Source of the DNA: Anolis sagrei
Taxonomy: Eukaryota; Chordata; Lepidosauria; Squamata; Anolidae
Assembly: GCF_037176765.1 (NCBI RefSeq)
Contig: NC_090025.1
Coordinates: 70,533,545-70,597,544, forward strand
Reading direction: 5' to 3'
Length of the DNA: 64,000 nucleotides
Below the pieces are notes generated by a model. That model did no database searches. It was not told the DNA's origin and saw only the letters and a program-made list of their open reading frames with translations. Position 1 is the stretch's first letter, and every line of letters starts with the position of its first letter. This document shows, in pieces, positions 24,731 through 39,700 of the stretch. Made by a program: the position numbers and the translations under genes.

Positions 24731-27700
24731 ATTGATTGATTTGCGTTATTTTTATCCCGCTTTTCTTCCAATATAGGGATTCATTTTTGGACATCATGTA
24801 GTAAAGAAATAATTAATCAATAACTTAATCTAGCAAAAGTCTCACTGAGATCATTTGGTTATTCAAATGTTAATAGTGACAAGAATGCATCCTGAAAGAA
24901 TATTCACTGCTTTAAACGGAAATAATTATTTTTACTAAATATATACATAATTATACAATTGCTATAATAAATGCATTAAAGTATTTGTAAGTACATAATT
25001 TATATAGTACTAGCTGCCCCCTGCCACACGTTGCTGTGGCTCAGTCTATGTATATGTGTTTGTGTGCATATATATCCATAGATGTGAGTGTATATATTTG
25101 TGTATATGTGTGTGTTTGTGTATATATGTGGTTTAGCACATGGGTTGTAATGTATTTTTTTTGTTTTTGGCTTTAAAGTCTCTTCAGCTGTTTTTCAGTG
25201 TTTTTATGAGTAATGGTCACTTGTTGGCCTGATAGGTGTACTGTGTCCAAATTTGGTGTCAATTCATCCAGTGGTTTTTGAGTTACGTTAATCTCACAAA
25301 TGAACAATACGTTTTTATTTCTATAGATTTTATGCATATATATTTATTATTTACTTTCTTCAGTAATATGATAAAATGTTACTTAGCCTTACTTATCACA
25401 GACAGAACAATGATGACAACGGTCTGGTTTTACAAGTTGACATCTGTCACAGTATCTGATTGCTGTAAGAACAGAAAAAGACTTTTGTTTAACATTCATG
25501 TGAACTTGTACACATCCTGTTCTTAATGTCAATATCACACATACAGAAGCAAAAATCACATTGAATTGTTTTTTCAAAGAGTCTTATGTTTCTTTTTCAA
25601 TTGAAAAGGATTTGTTTGCAGTTTATTCCACATCTACTCAGTGTTAAGTCTCTCCGAGGGCCCTTCCAGACAGGCCCAAACCCCGTGATAGGTTCCAGAT
25701 CAGCCTGGGATCTGGAACCTGGGATGTCCAAACGGTGCCTCAGGCTAATAAAAAGTGGAGAATAGAGCATGGAAAGCAGCCTATCTCCCCAAGAGAAGAG
25801 AGTAGGAAGCTCTCACTTTATTACCTCTGCATTACCCCACTGAAGAAAGGCAGCCTTCCCTCCTTTCACACCCAGTTTTCATACCCATTCAGCAGCAACA
25901 TAAAGGAACCTGATGAATGTGGTGTGCCTACCATTTTCGGAAAATGAGATGGAGCAGAATGATGGCAGCCATTTTTAATAGACCGTTGTATAAGTCTCTC
26001 TGTAGGGATACTGCAGTGGCCATTTTTAATTAGGCGCTTACTCAATGTAAAAATCTGCCTGCCTCTATTAAAGATAATTGTCACATTCTTTCTGCAGAGA
26101 GACTCACCGAAATAAGTCCTTATTAGAAATGGTCACTATTACTCCATTCCACCTCAAAGGCCCAATATGGAAGGTCACTCAATTTTTTGGGCTCTCCTTT
26201 GTTTCTTCTGAACACTGCTTGAACTGTCTCTGCAGCAGCAGTTCAAAGCTATCACAAATTATCTGTCGTGACTGTGTTCATACAACCCTTAACTACTTAT
26301 CAATCCAGGAAATTTGCACCAGCAAATTTGGGGCCATAATTTCAAGCAAGCTAGGACTGTATCCTTTAAAGTTTCCAACTGTACGTATATTGACTTTAAT
26401 TGGATTGAGATGATTATGTCTGGCTTCAGGAGAGAAAAATTATCTTTAGATTAAAGTTTCCGGAACCTCTTAACTTAGCATGGGTAGTGATGATGCTGGG
26501 AGACGGATTCTGGGGCCTACAATCTAAAAATAACCTTTCTAAGCTTTGGGATTTCCAATGTATTACCCTCAATCTACTCATTATCGACTATGTACTGGGT
26601 TCAAATAGAAAACAAAAACAGAACGAATCCTAATGAGAAAAATATATTTCTAAACTCAGAGTAAGTTTACATCCCTAAACTACAGATTCATCTTAATAAC
26701 TGAGGCCAGATCCAGACAGGCCCTAACCCAGGGAGAACCCTTATCTGAAAAACGCGGATTTTCCCAGGGGCCTATCCACACCCACCCCAGAAAGTGTTTG
26801 GGTGTTCAGACGTTCTCTTGGGACTAGCCTGAGAGAACGCAATAAGGCCCAACCCCTCCCCCGAAGCCTCCAGATCCCTTAGAAAACTAAGAAAAAAGTA
26901 TATGCTTTTCCGTAGAAGCCCCGGCGAGCTCTCCCGGCAGGTGGAAATGACCCGGCAGGGGAGCGGGGGGAAGGAGGGAGAAATATTGCTCCCCCTCCCC
27001 CGCTCTCCTGGCACTTCATTTCTACGCTCCGGGAGAGCTCGCTGGGGCTTCTACTGGAGAGCACGTAAGTTTTCCTTAGTTTTATAAGGGATCTAGTGGC
27101 TTGGGGGGAGGGGGTGGGTATTCCCACAGTTTACCAGGCTTATTTAACTGTGGGAATGGTGTCTGGACTATAGTACAGACACCGGAAATAGTGAATTTAT
27201 CCTGCGCCTTCCAAGAAGTCACAGAATAAATGCACTAACAAATTAATTGGCTACAAACCAGAGTTTTCCTTGTTTGTAGCGAATTAATGCGGGACTGCTC
27301 AGAATGTTGTCTGGACAGCCTCCTTTTTATTGAGGAAGTCTCTGCAATAAAGGAGCTGCCTGGACAGGCCCTGTATGTCAACATCAATTAGCTATCATCA
27401 AAAGATGGTAAGATAGAGCAGAATATCACTCTTCATAAGCATTTACCTCCAGACATTGTTCGAGTATAGATGGGAAGGTCCTTGGCTGCTCTTCTCAGAA
27501 TTTCTTGGTGGATTTCACTTCTAGGTTCTTTGTTTAAGAACTCTTTCTGTGCATAGGTCAGGTGGAACTATGAAATAAATGTACTTGTTAATGAATTGCC
27601 AAAGTTATTACTTTCACCTTAAAGGTTTTGATATACTTTACTCATATATTAAACACTGAGCAAACGGAAAGAGGTCCCACATGACTATGCATTTTTCTAG

Positions 27701-30700
27701 TTTGGTGTCAGTTTTAACAGTGTTAAATCAATGAACACCCACAAGAATGTAGTCAATAGTTTCACAGTGTAAAGAAAGTGATACTGGAATAGAAGACAGA
27801 ACAGTCCCTTGGTGGCAGCGACTTTGCAAACTATACTAAATGACTCAACAAAGTGACATAGACACAGCCGACTTTAACTGTAAGCAAAAGGGGTACATAT
27901 TTAAATCTACTGGAGGACTAGTGTTAGTCTTTTTAAACCTCTGAGGCTGATACAAAAACTATCAACAGGCACCACTCCAAGGTCATGTTCTTCTCTAAAT
28001 TATTAGCAGCTTCATAATTTATGTATCAGGCTATTTAACCTCTTCACACTAGCCGTTTACAGAAATCTGCTATGGAGATACTGTATATAGGTTGATCATT
28101 GTTACACAGCTAGTAGGTATTGCACCAAAATAGTGCACTGCCAAAGAGGAATGATTTTCAATAGCCTTCCATAGGGAGATATCATTTAGATGTGTGCTCA
28201 CCAAATCCAGCATGAAATTAATGTCCTAAATGCAAATTTTAATTCTGAGTAAAATAGGCCCATTGAAACAATGGGGTTCACACAAACTCTGGTTTACTAT
28301 TCTGTAAACAGTTAAAAGGGTGTATTGTGATTAGAATGAGCAGTTAGATTTAGGTCTATGAGATTAGATTTATAATCTCACCTGAATCATAGGTATTTAT
28401 TAAGACAACAATGGAGACATAAACACTCTTTTGTGTTTTAAGCTTTTGATTAAAGATTATGTTTTATACTGAAACCCAGAAGGAGCAGGTTGTTTATATG
28501 TAACTGTGATTCTTTAGGTAGTCATCTTGAACTCACAGACATAGGACTTTCTGGGCCTGTGCATCTTCTAGAAACAGTTTTAGTGTTTTGGCAAGAGCTC
28601 TGTTACGCTGTGCACTTGCAAAACCAGGCTCCCCCTAAAAGCTCTCAGTTCCTCAATAACCTCAGTGACAGAAGAACCAGGAAATTCTCATAAATAAAAT
28701 ATCCTTCGCAGAGGAAGGAAGGTTTGTTTTTCTTCCAGATGACCATCCAACGAAACAACCTCTTCTGCTTTGTGGTCTCTGTGTCTTACACATATGGGGA
28801 GATGAGCAAGCAGCACTCACAAGAGGAGGTAAAGATGTTACTGCAGAATGGAAAATATCAAAAATCTGCATAATATCATTCACTTTCTAGGCTTGACATA
28901 CAAAGAATAAGAGTGGCCTACATCTTAAAGCACAAAGACAGTCTGTTCCACTCTCTAAGGCAGGGGTCCTCAAACTAAGGCCCAAGGGCGAGATACGGCC
29001 CTCCAAAGTCATTTACCCGGCCCTCGCTCAGAGTCAACCTAAATCGGAAATGACTTGAAAGCACATAACAACAACAACTATCCTATCTCATCAGCCAAAA
29101 ACAGGCCCACACTTCCTATTGAAATGCTAATTTTATATTTGTTAAAACTGTTCTTCATTTTAATTATTGTATTGTTTTTAAGTGCTTTTTTTGCACTACA
29201 AATAAGATATGTGCAGTGCGCATAGGAATTCATTCTCTCTCCCCCCCCCCCCCCCCCCAAATTATAATCTAGCCCTCCAACAGTATGAGGGGCTATGACC
29301 TGGCCCTCTGTTTAAAAAGTTTGAGGACTCCTGCTCTAAGGTAACACCCAACAAAAATGCTAATTGCATGGAAAACAGCCATAAGCCACAGGTAGGGAGA
29401 TAAGCTGACACAATAGTAACATACAAAGTAAAGAGAAAGCCAACCCTCCACCTCTTAAAGAAAGCAAAATCAGGAAGATATTGCTAGCATCCATGTTATG
29501 CAGCTGGACATTGTACTATCTAATGTATGTGTTTCTTCTCCAGTGATATCATAACTTTACTTCTGGAAAGAGAAGGCACTGAGAAGTCCAAACTGCCATG
29601 GTCTTGCTTCTTAGCCATGTTTCCTGCTATCCTTAAATGATATCTGAGGGCCCTTCCAGACAGGCCTATATTCCTGGATCTGATGATCCCAGGTTTTCTG
29701 TTAATCCAAGATTATCTGATAGTGCAGACTCATATGATCTAGTTTAAAGCAGAAACCTGGGATCAGATGCTGGGATATAGGGTCTGTCTGGAAGGGCCTT
29801 CAGATTACATGTCTGAGAAACCAGGATCAAGCTTATTCATTTCTTCAGCAGTGGGGCTTGGTTGGATTATCCTCTTATTTCTTGTTTTGCTTATGCTATG
29901 CTATGAACCTGAAATCAACCTCACACATTTAATATTTCTCTATCATTTACATGAGTAAGTACCAATAAATCACAATAACAGCAGAATCAATAGGAAATAA
30001 TGGCTTTCCTATCACAGTTCTTCAGCATAAAGGCCTTGAGATGCATCACCCCTTTCTAACAAGACAGGATTCATATTAAGCAGTGGAACTCTCTGTACAT
30101 GACCACAGATAACACTCTTTGAAAATTATTACCTAGAGGCTATAAATGCCAATGGAAAAACAAAAACGCAACTGATGAAAAATGAGAATGAATGACGAAG
30201 AAGACTGGATGATGAAGAGAACCAAAGAAATAATGAAATAATGAAGGGGCATGACAAAAAAAATTGAACTCTGAACAAAAACTGTTAACACTAGAACGAA
30301 AGTCAGAGATTCCTTCATAAGATGAGTCTGATTAAGTGAGCAGAAGGGATCTGAGGCCTCTTCTACACTGTCCTTATATCCCAGGATTTGATTCCAGATT
30401 ATCTGCTTTAAACTGGATTATAAGGGTCTCCACTGCCAGATAATCTGGGATAGATAATCTGGGATCAGATTCTGGGATACAGAGTAGTGTAGAAGGGCCC
30501 TGAGAACGTGGGAAGCTGGCTATGTGGAGGCTAAGTTTCCATCAGAATACTAAAGCTAACTCTTACAGTAATTCTCAAACTCGATTTTAGACTTCAACTC
30601 CCCAAAGTCTTAGCTGGTTTAGGCAATTAACAAGGATTCTGGGACCTAAAGTTCAAAACATCTGCAAGACCAGAGCTTGGGGAAAACTACTCTAGAAACA

Positions 30701-33700
30701 TCTTATCAGCAATGCACCTATATGTGTGAGTTTCAGAGACCACAAAGACAAATCACAGATTTTTAAAAATACAATATACTGGAAGTCCCCGAGTTACAAA
30801 CATCTGACTTACAAAGGACTCGTGGTTAAGAATGGGCAAGAGGAAGTGAGAGAAATTCACCCCTAGGAAGGGAAATTCACTCTTAAAAGAGTTATCATGG
30901 GGAAGCAGTGTCTCCACTGAAGCTTTATCACCATGACAAGCGAACAGAACCTATCTTATTCTTACTTGGGGACTGCCCGTACCAAATTGTGCAATTTCAT
31001 ACTAGTTATGTTTTTTACCAGACAGGCTTTCAATGCTTGCACAATTTCAAGAAAATAGCTAATTGTTTCCTTACTGTTAAATAAAATTAACTAGAAAGTT
31101 GACGGCTATCCCTTAAAGAAATATTGGCAGGTATCCTGTTGAGCAGTCACAATATCATAAAATGGATTTACAATATCTTAATTGCCGATCAAGAACAACT
31201 GAATATGACCTCAAACACCTACTTTGTACTCTGTCAGCAACCTGACTGTGATTACAGCTTGGGAAATGACGTCTGCAGCTAATTTTTCCAGAGAAACTTA
31301 ACAATGAGAACAACGTTTTTGGGAGGATTTTTTTTAAAATGTATTTTCTTTAAGATTTGTGGTCATCTCATGGTTCTTGCTCTTAGTAAATCAAGATAGA
31401 AAAATGTTACCATTAAACTGCACATATTCATTCAGAGAGCAAAATCAGCTAACCATAGGGGTTACTCAATGGCACAATCCAAATCATCTCATAGATCCAC
31501 CCAGAGGAAAGGTGTTTTTACCATACATCAAGAAAACCACTGACTGTATAGAGAAGCTGATGAAGAAACACAATGTACAAACTATCTACAGACCCACTAA
31601 GAAAATCCAACAAATGCTACGTTCAGCAAAGGACAAGAGGGATCCTCTCACCTCTGCAGGAGTCCACCGTATACCATGCATGGTGGACAAGTCTCCATAG
31701 GGACCATCAAATGCAGCATTGCCCAAACATGAATCAAGGAACATGAAAGGCACTGCAGACTAATTCAACATGAGAAGTCAGCCATAGCAGAGCACCTGGT
31801 CACAACATATTATTTTAGAACACAGAAATCGTGGACCACTCTAACAACTGTCAGACTACACAGAAAAGCCACTGAAATCCACAAGCATGTAGACAATTTC
31901 AACATGAAAATGGAAACCATGAAAATGAACAAAATCTGGCTACCAGTATTAAAGAACTCTAAAATCAGGACAGTAAATAAAAAACAACACCCAAAAAGCA
32001 GGGGAATTCCAGACAAGAATCAATCAGAGACAGCTAACACCTCCAAACAAAAGATTTCCCCAGGCAGCAATCAGCCAGGCTTTGAAGTTGCAAGACCATG
32101 AAATGCTAATCCAGGTGGCCAACTGGAACATTCACACTTGCCTCAAGCAGACAAGAGTTCTTTCTCCTACCCTGGACATACCACAGATATATAAAACACA
32201 CTTGCCTAGTCTCCAACAGATCCTTCAAGATCTGAAGATGCCTGCCATAGATGTGGGTGAATGTCAGGAGAGAATGCTTCTGGAACATGGCCATACAGCC
32301 TGGAAAACTAACAGCAACCCAGTGATTCTGTCCATGAAAGCCTTCGGCAACACATTATCTCATAAAAGTTTGATTTTTCTTGTATATGTCACTCTTATGG
32401 ATTAGAAGAAGGCAGTATATAGAGAAAAGGCACTAAGTATGTGAAATACTAGCAGTTTCTTTTCTTATATCAATAATAACTTACTTCTTTGGAAGGATTC
32501 ATTGGTAACGTAAAGATTGTTTTCCAGTAAGACCACAAAAACATCGCGATAAATATATGGTATGTTATCAGGCACATCACTAAAACAAAAACAACAACAA
32601 GATAAATTAATTTATTAGACAAATGGCAGAAATTGTGTAGTAGTGTGACAGATAGACACACAACCCATAAAACAGCCAAACATTCTTAAGGTCTTCACAA
32701 TAAGAAACAATGCTATCAAGACATCAACGGAACTATAAAATAAAGCATAAGCAATTGAAGAGGTTGTGTAAGCACTATCAGAAAGTGTTCTAATCGATTT
32801 TATGGATTAGAATCCATGACCTCTATCCAGAACATCCATATTTGAGTCCCTAGCTGCATGAGTCTGATGTAATCAAGGTCACATAGAAAGCAACAGATAG
32901 ATCTCTGTCCTGAGGAAATTTCAATGTAACAACTGATATAGGAGAACGTATGGAGCGGCCTTATTTCCAGTCTTTGCACAGTTCACTACTATTGACAATC
33001 ACTGACATCAACAAAGCCAATTTTCACCTAGGATTCTTTCTTAGCCCTACCTGCAGACTGGACAGTTGGATTTACTGACGTGTTGTTCTGGGTTTAAGTT
33101 TAAGTGAAAGTTTAAGAAGCCAGGGAAGGCTTAATTCTTTCTTTCTTGAATGACAGCGCCGACTGCTTAGATAACTTTACATATCCTGAAGGGGAATAAC
33201 GCCCTTGATCATAGGATTTGCAGAAGGCAGAAAAATGTACCCAAAGATACTGAAGGGAAAACGTTATTCCCAATAGGAGGAAAAAAGAAGAAAGGAGCAA
33301 CAGCAGAGCAGAACATCAAGGTCCTTAATTAGCTATTGGAAGATTGGGCATAAATATTATGTGCTCTCGGCCCTAATGTGCCTGTCAGATCCTACGCAAT
33401 ATGGGGCTGCCTGCTCAATTCCTCACTAAACAGAAGACTTTGCAAGATTTTGGACTCAAATGGGGACCTTTTATATCATGTTGTATGTTGTAATTAATGA
33501 GAACATTTAGTCTACTTATGGTTGGAGACTATAAAAACAGAAGACATAAGGCTTTAGCTGTTGAAAGCACAAGGCAGTTAAAATAGAGTATAGATGTTTT
33601 GGTGAGATTTGAAATGAAGTTGTTTAATAGCTGTATTTTTGTCAAACTGATTATTTTAATTATTATTTCAGGTTCTGATGTATTAAAAAAAATCACAAGA

Positions 33701-36700
33701 CTGCCCAAAATAGAGGACTTCCACATTAGCTGCTGAAGACAACTAGATAAGGTTTAACGTGTCTGACATTTCTCAAACCGTACATGCATCCACATTAAAA
33801 AAAATAGTCTCCAATAAGTGCAGACATTTTCTGAAGCAGACCTTCACATACACAGGATTGTGTTTAAAAATTTGGCATTTATAACAAACCATATACAGTA
33901 ATTCTTTTGATAAATTGTTATCTCTGTAATTGGATGTATCTATATATTTGTTGTTTTTTTTAATTTATTCACTTAAAATGTTTATAATTGTTTATATCAG
34001 CATCACTTATTTCCAGTCTTTTGATTTTTCTTTTCTTTCTGCTTGGTTAGATCCTACCTTTACTTAGACGCTTCAGGTCCAACCTATCTTTGAGACCGCA
34101 CCGCCTTCTATGAACTGCCGTGGGCTTTGAGATCTGCCTGGGAGGCCCTTCTCTCGGTCCGACCGCTGTCTCAAGCACAGTTGGTGGGGGTGAGAAATAG
34201 GGCCTTCTCGGTGGTGGTCCCCTGGGTCTGGAATACCCTCCCTAGAAAGATTAGGTTAGCCCCCATTTTCCAAGTGATTTGGGCTAATTTAAAAACATGG
34301 CTTTTTAGACAAGCCTTTGACCTTGTGTAATTTATGGTCAGAATTGAGGACTCAGCTATTGCTTTATTCCAGCACCTTGGATTGTTAATTGTAGACAGCC
34401 AGTTTTATTTGCAAGTTCCACTGCGTTTTATGAATTTTATAATTTTATTAGATGGGGTTTTATGTGTGTTCATTGTTTATAGATTTATTTTGTTGTTTTA
34501 TAGGCTTATGTATTGTTAGTTTTATGTGTAGCACTTTGAACTGCCTTTGTGACCTGCCACGAGTACCTTCAGGGAGATGGTGGCAGGGTACAAATACAGT
34601 TTTTTAAAAAATATTATTCTTTCCTGTATTGCTGCACCATAGAGAACTAAAACAGTTTATATAAATCTCAGTGGCAACTGTATTTTTAAACATATTATAT
34701 TATGTTATAAACACAAATCAATAAGCCAAATTCCAAGTGTTACACATAAAAATCCTGAGTAATTCAACAAATATTAAAGACATTATGCTAATTTACACTG
34801 GTGTAGATTATATTTTTCCCACCCTTCCTCTCCCTCCCTCCTCAACCACAGTATATTTCTACTAATCTTGCAGATACAGCCAATCAGTGGCAACTGTAAT
34901 TCTTTGAACTTTGGCTAATGGCAATGTCAAATATTGCCAGCCATACTGCTCTGGGGAGGGGCACTGCAGACCGTGGCCCACAAGAAACTGCCCTTCTTGG
35001 TCTAGTCCAGTGGTTCTCAACCTGTGGGTCCCTAGATATTTTGGCTTTCAACTCCCAGAAATCCTAACAGCTGGTAAATTGGCTGGGATTTCTGGGAGTA
35101 GTAGGCCAAAACACCTGGGGAGCCACAGGTTGAGAACCACTGGTCTAGTGAATGTCTGCCTAGGATTCAAACAGAATACAATGAGCTACCAAACCAACTA
35201 AATAAATACTTACCCTTTTCTCCAATATTTGTCATGGTTACTATGAGAGAAAGAAAGAGAGAGAAACAAAGTGAAAAATACTATTAAATATTTTATAAAC
35301 TGCAATGTTCATACATCACTTATCTCCTTTGAATAAAACTTGTGATAATATTGGTGCTGGATTTGCAAGGTTTCTAAGCAACTGCCAGACACAAGAGGAA
35401 AAGATGGCAATAAACTGCTGGCTCTTTGCTTCATCTCTTTCTGAAAGAAAAGAGGCAAAGGCAAACGTAGAGTATGTTGCAGTAATTCAGTCTAAATGTA
35501 ACCAAGGCGTGGACCACCATGGCCGATATCTGCTTTGAACTGGGTCATCTGAGTCTACACTGCCATATATTCCAGCTCAAAGCAGAACATGTGGGATTTT
35601 ATTCAGCTGTGTGGAAGGGGCCTAAGAGTGATCGAGGTATGGATGGAGTTCTTGCTGTCCTGGTTCTTAGGTGAGAAGTAAAAGCTTTGGAGATGTATCT
35701 AGTGAACATCAATGGCAGAGAGAGTCGGAACACCCAACTGCAATTATTGTAGCCTTGCACTAATGAAGACAACTGCTTTCATAGTTCATCACCAGATTCA
35801 TCCACCAATGTTGCAATTTCACTTCATACTTTCTCATGGAATAAGCCAATTCAACTGTATTAATCTATTTGTTAGCTCCACCTAAAGTAGGACAAAATCA
35901 ATGGGAATTTAGTAAATCAACATTTCTGTATCTGTCATTGATTCGACAGGTATAATATGATTGGGACAAACTATTATATTTAAGCATGTATGAACTATGT
36001 TGTATTGGTGATAAAGAAGTAGATGGATATTATTATATTTGATTTTGCTAATTATACTAGTTTAAATGATTTCACTTGAATAGATAATAAGCAGCACCTC
36101 CACTGTAAGATCTGATGGAACATCAGCTTTACCTGGATCCTCTTCTTACTGAACTGTTTCGTTAAATGTGACTATTGTGAGAACTGTGTGACCTGAAGCA
36201 GTGATATTTCAGTTTGACTGTAAGCCTACAGGGAGAGCTCATCTTCTTAGTTATTGACCTCATATATTGATCTCTTGGGGACTTTTTCTCTAAACAGACG
36301 GATGAAAATCATTTTGAACACATACATCTTCAAGTGACATTTTAAGAGTCTCGTTTAACACCTCAACTTTGGTGATTTATTTTATCTGTAGTTTTCCTTT
36401 CTCATGCTATTGTACCCATGGTAATTTCAATATGAAATGGGAAAACTCTTTTTTACCAACCTATCCCTCCTCATCACTAATTTGTCCCTCCTCCTCTTCC
36501 TATGATGATACCTTTTCCACCTGAAAAAAAGATGAGTGCCCATTTCAGGCTTTATTATTATTATTATTTACAAAAAATACATATAGTCAATCACAATTTA
36601 TAGACTAATCCAGAGTTAGGCAACTGGCATTTGAAGATGTTGCTATCGTCCAGAGTTTGAGATGTGTTCAAAATAAAATGCATGATCTTTCTCATGTTTC

Positions 36701-39700
36701 TCTCACACTGGGATTCTTTCTAAATCTTCCCAAGAAAAAGTAGCATCCACTTTGTTGCCTCCTGTTTGGGGATGGATTAAAATGCTGTGGAATGGGGAAA
36801 CACAGATGCAAGTACTAAAGGAATACTTCTAAGAAGATAGACATCCTTGATCACTAGGGGGGATGTAGACGGTAGAGAGGACATAATAATAAAGGTATTT
36901 GAAAGGTCAATAAATGCCCAGGGGATTGACAATTTTTCCCAAGTGTTTTAGCTCTGGTTCCCAAAAAAGAAGTCCATAAAGACAGTTGTACTGATAGTAT
37001 CTGGACAGACGTTATCAGCTGTATTCAAAGCCCATCTAAATTATCTGAACCAGAAGAGCTTTCAAGAGCATGATATTCCTAGAAAATTAAGTGCTTTGGT
37101 GCTTGGGACAGGGATTTCTATAAGGAATCTCTTAAATTGCTTAGCAGTCCTTTTAGTACTCTTTAGCATAATCATCAGATGTTATAACACTCAACTCTGT
37201 CCCTAGAAGTGGATGGTAAGAAGACTAATGCTTTTTGACAGGCAGATAGCTACAGAGAAATTACTTCCAGAGAAATAGCTTCCCTGAAAAATTGGAAATG
37301 TGTGTGAACATGATGTGAGTGCATATCTGGGTGAATGTGCAGAAAATCTGACAAACTTTTGTCACGATCGCCCCATCTATACTGCCACATAATCCAGTTT
37401 CTGAATCCAGATTATCTGCTTTGAACTGGATTACAGTTACAAATATCCGATTTACAAACAACTCACAGTTACAAATGGGGGTGAGACAACAGGAAACGAG
37501 TGAATCTACCCCTCGGCAGGAAAATTCACTCCTGAAAGAGTTATCATGAGAAAAAGGTGTCTCCACTGAAGTTTTCTGACCTATCCTTGTTTCTATGGCA
37601 AGCCAATTTTCTAATCCAATTACCACAGGGAGAGAAAGTGAGGTGAAATCTGAACAAGGGCACAGAACAAACCTATAGAACCCATCTTGTTTGTAACAAA
37701 TTCAACTTAAGAACAAACCTACAGGAAGTCCCCTAACTTGGGGACTGTCTGTATATGGCAATGTAGATCCAGCCTATATCTCCTTTGTTACCTTTTTGTA
37801 CGACCTCCTGTCCCCGCACCCCAACAACAAATTTTATTTAAACCAGGTTTGCACCTCTCTTACCTGGAAATCTGAAACACCCCTAAAATAAAACCTTTTG
37901 CCATTAGCCAGCACCTACTGAGGTTTTTTTTGTGTCAAAGAGTCCTTCTTCTACCACTGCCATAAATTGGATGGAAGAAAGAGAAGAGGGGGAGGACTCC
38001 AGTTCGTGTGAGTACGTTCACATTTTCCCAGGCACTTCCCTATCTGTCAGCACACTTTTCTCCCTTTTAGCTAAGTACCTTTACTATCCAGGACATACAT
38101 ATACATATACACATACGCATATGCATATATATATATATAAATTTGAATTGGGAAATAATAAAGAATGATGTAATGTAATGGCTAAAGGAGTCAACAACTC
38201 CCATAATTCTCAACCAATATGATCATTGTGGACAACAGTGAGAGGAGATGTAATGTAAAACTAGATTGAGATGGTCTCGTATAGAGTGCTAAAGAAGGAA
38301 CCAAGAGACTCATGAAGAAATCCACCCTAACCAACTTGCCAGAACTGTAGTAAAGATAAAAGAGTGCATTAACTGAATGTTAAATTGAAATCCTTGGATA
38401 AAGGGTTGGGGTACAACTGTTGTAAATACACGGGTAAACAGATAGTTCTTTAGGCAGTATAGTAAATCTTCCTCAGCATTTATCCTGCTTGATGTCAGAG
38501 TCCACTTTACTGGTTTGTTAACCCCATTTCATCAGTCGTGAGCCTGATCAGGGTGTATCCCAGCAGTCTTCAGGCCATAGTGCAATGTGTCGAGCCACCA
38601 TTGCTTTGGTTGTCCCTTTGGTCTCTTTCCAGGCACTTCTAAATCAAGACCAATTTTGCAGATGGACTTGTCTTCACCTCGGAGAGTATGACCATACCAT
38701 TTGAGGTGTGATTCTTGTAGTTTGTCAGCAATTGGAGCAATGCAAAGCGTTGCCAAATGTCATCATTGTAGATGTGGTCAAGGCGTGTGATGCCAGCTGT
38801 AAATCGCAGCATCCTCATCTCCATAACACCGAGGTGGCGTTCTGCTTCCTTCGACACCGGCCAACATTCAGATCCATATATTGGGAAGACCTTACGACAG
38901 TTCAATAGATTTTAGATTTTAGATGATCAGTCATTTTCTTGTTGCAAAATACACCTGCTACCAAGTGTCATTTCATCTAAACCATGTTAGTCCGTGTGGT
39001 GACTTGGTCAAAAAGGTTGCCATCTGAAGTTATTGTTGATGTGAGATACTTGAAGGTATTGACTTTTGGGAGATCCACCCCATTCACCTGGATGGTACCA
39101 GTCTCTTCCTCATTGATCGCCAAGTACTCCATCTTTTTGAAGTTGAGGTGAAGACCAAATTGCTCCAGCCGGTCACACCATGCTTGCACTTGACATTAAA
39201 GTTCTTCCTTGTCCTCAGAAGCAAGCAGTATAGTAAATGACACAGAAGCAGTATAGTAAATGACAGAAGAATTGAAGCTGAGAAAGAGAGAGCATTTAAG
39301 CAGCTTAATAGAACTATTATTAAAAATGACAGGCCAATGTTTTATTCTTCAGCAACAAAAAAGCCCCCAAAACAGGAAAACAAAAAAACCACTGTTGATA
39401 AAAACAAAAAGGCACTGTTTTGTGAAGAAAAGTTAGAAAAAATGTATAGGGCCAATTTCCCAGAAAGATGCAGTAAAACTAAAAATATGTAACAGCACAA
39501 TGGCTGTAACACTGTGCACAGCAAGCTAAAGGTCTAAAATATATGCTTAAGGTCTACATTAAACAAATGTAATAGCACTATGGCTGTGACAATGTACACA
39601 GCTTGCTAAAGGTCTAAAATATAGCTTTGTTCAGACTCCTCATGAGTCAAGCACTTAAGTCTAAAACTGTGTACTGGAAAGTGTGAAGACTAGCTACTAA

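Larger units (their letters stand above)
23787..25392 (-). other. ZDHHC2: ZDHHC2 intron 5
   Basis: 1.6 kb with the long inverted repeat (24148-24493), an (AT)n run (24686-24723), a minus-strand LINE tail remnant (24725-24775) and a TACTAGCTG-family repeat (25011-25327). Confidence 0.8.
27568..32484 (-). other. ZDHHC2: ZDHHC2 intron 3
   Basis: 4.9 kb with a hAT MITE (28953-29341), two palindromic MITEs (29648-29801 and 30355-30500), a TIR transposon (30776-30981) and a Penelope fragment (31375-32352). The stretch 27570-28950 shows nothing recognised. Confidence 0.7.
32580..35213 (-). other. ZDHHC2: ZDHHC2 intron 2
   Basis: 2.6 kb with a LINE 3' part (34040-34605) and a hAT MITE (35000-35150). 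The stretch 32600-34030 shows nothing recognised beyond a possible diverged MIR-like fragment near 32800-32890. Confidence 0.65.
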
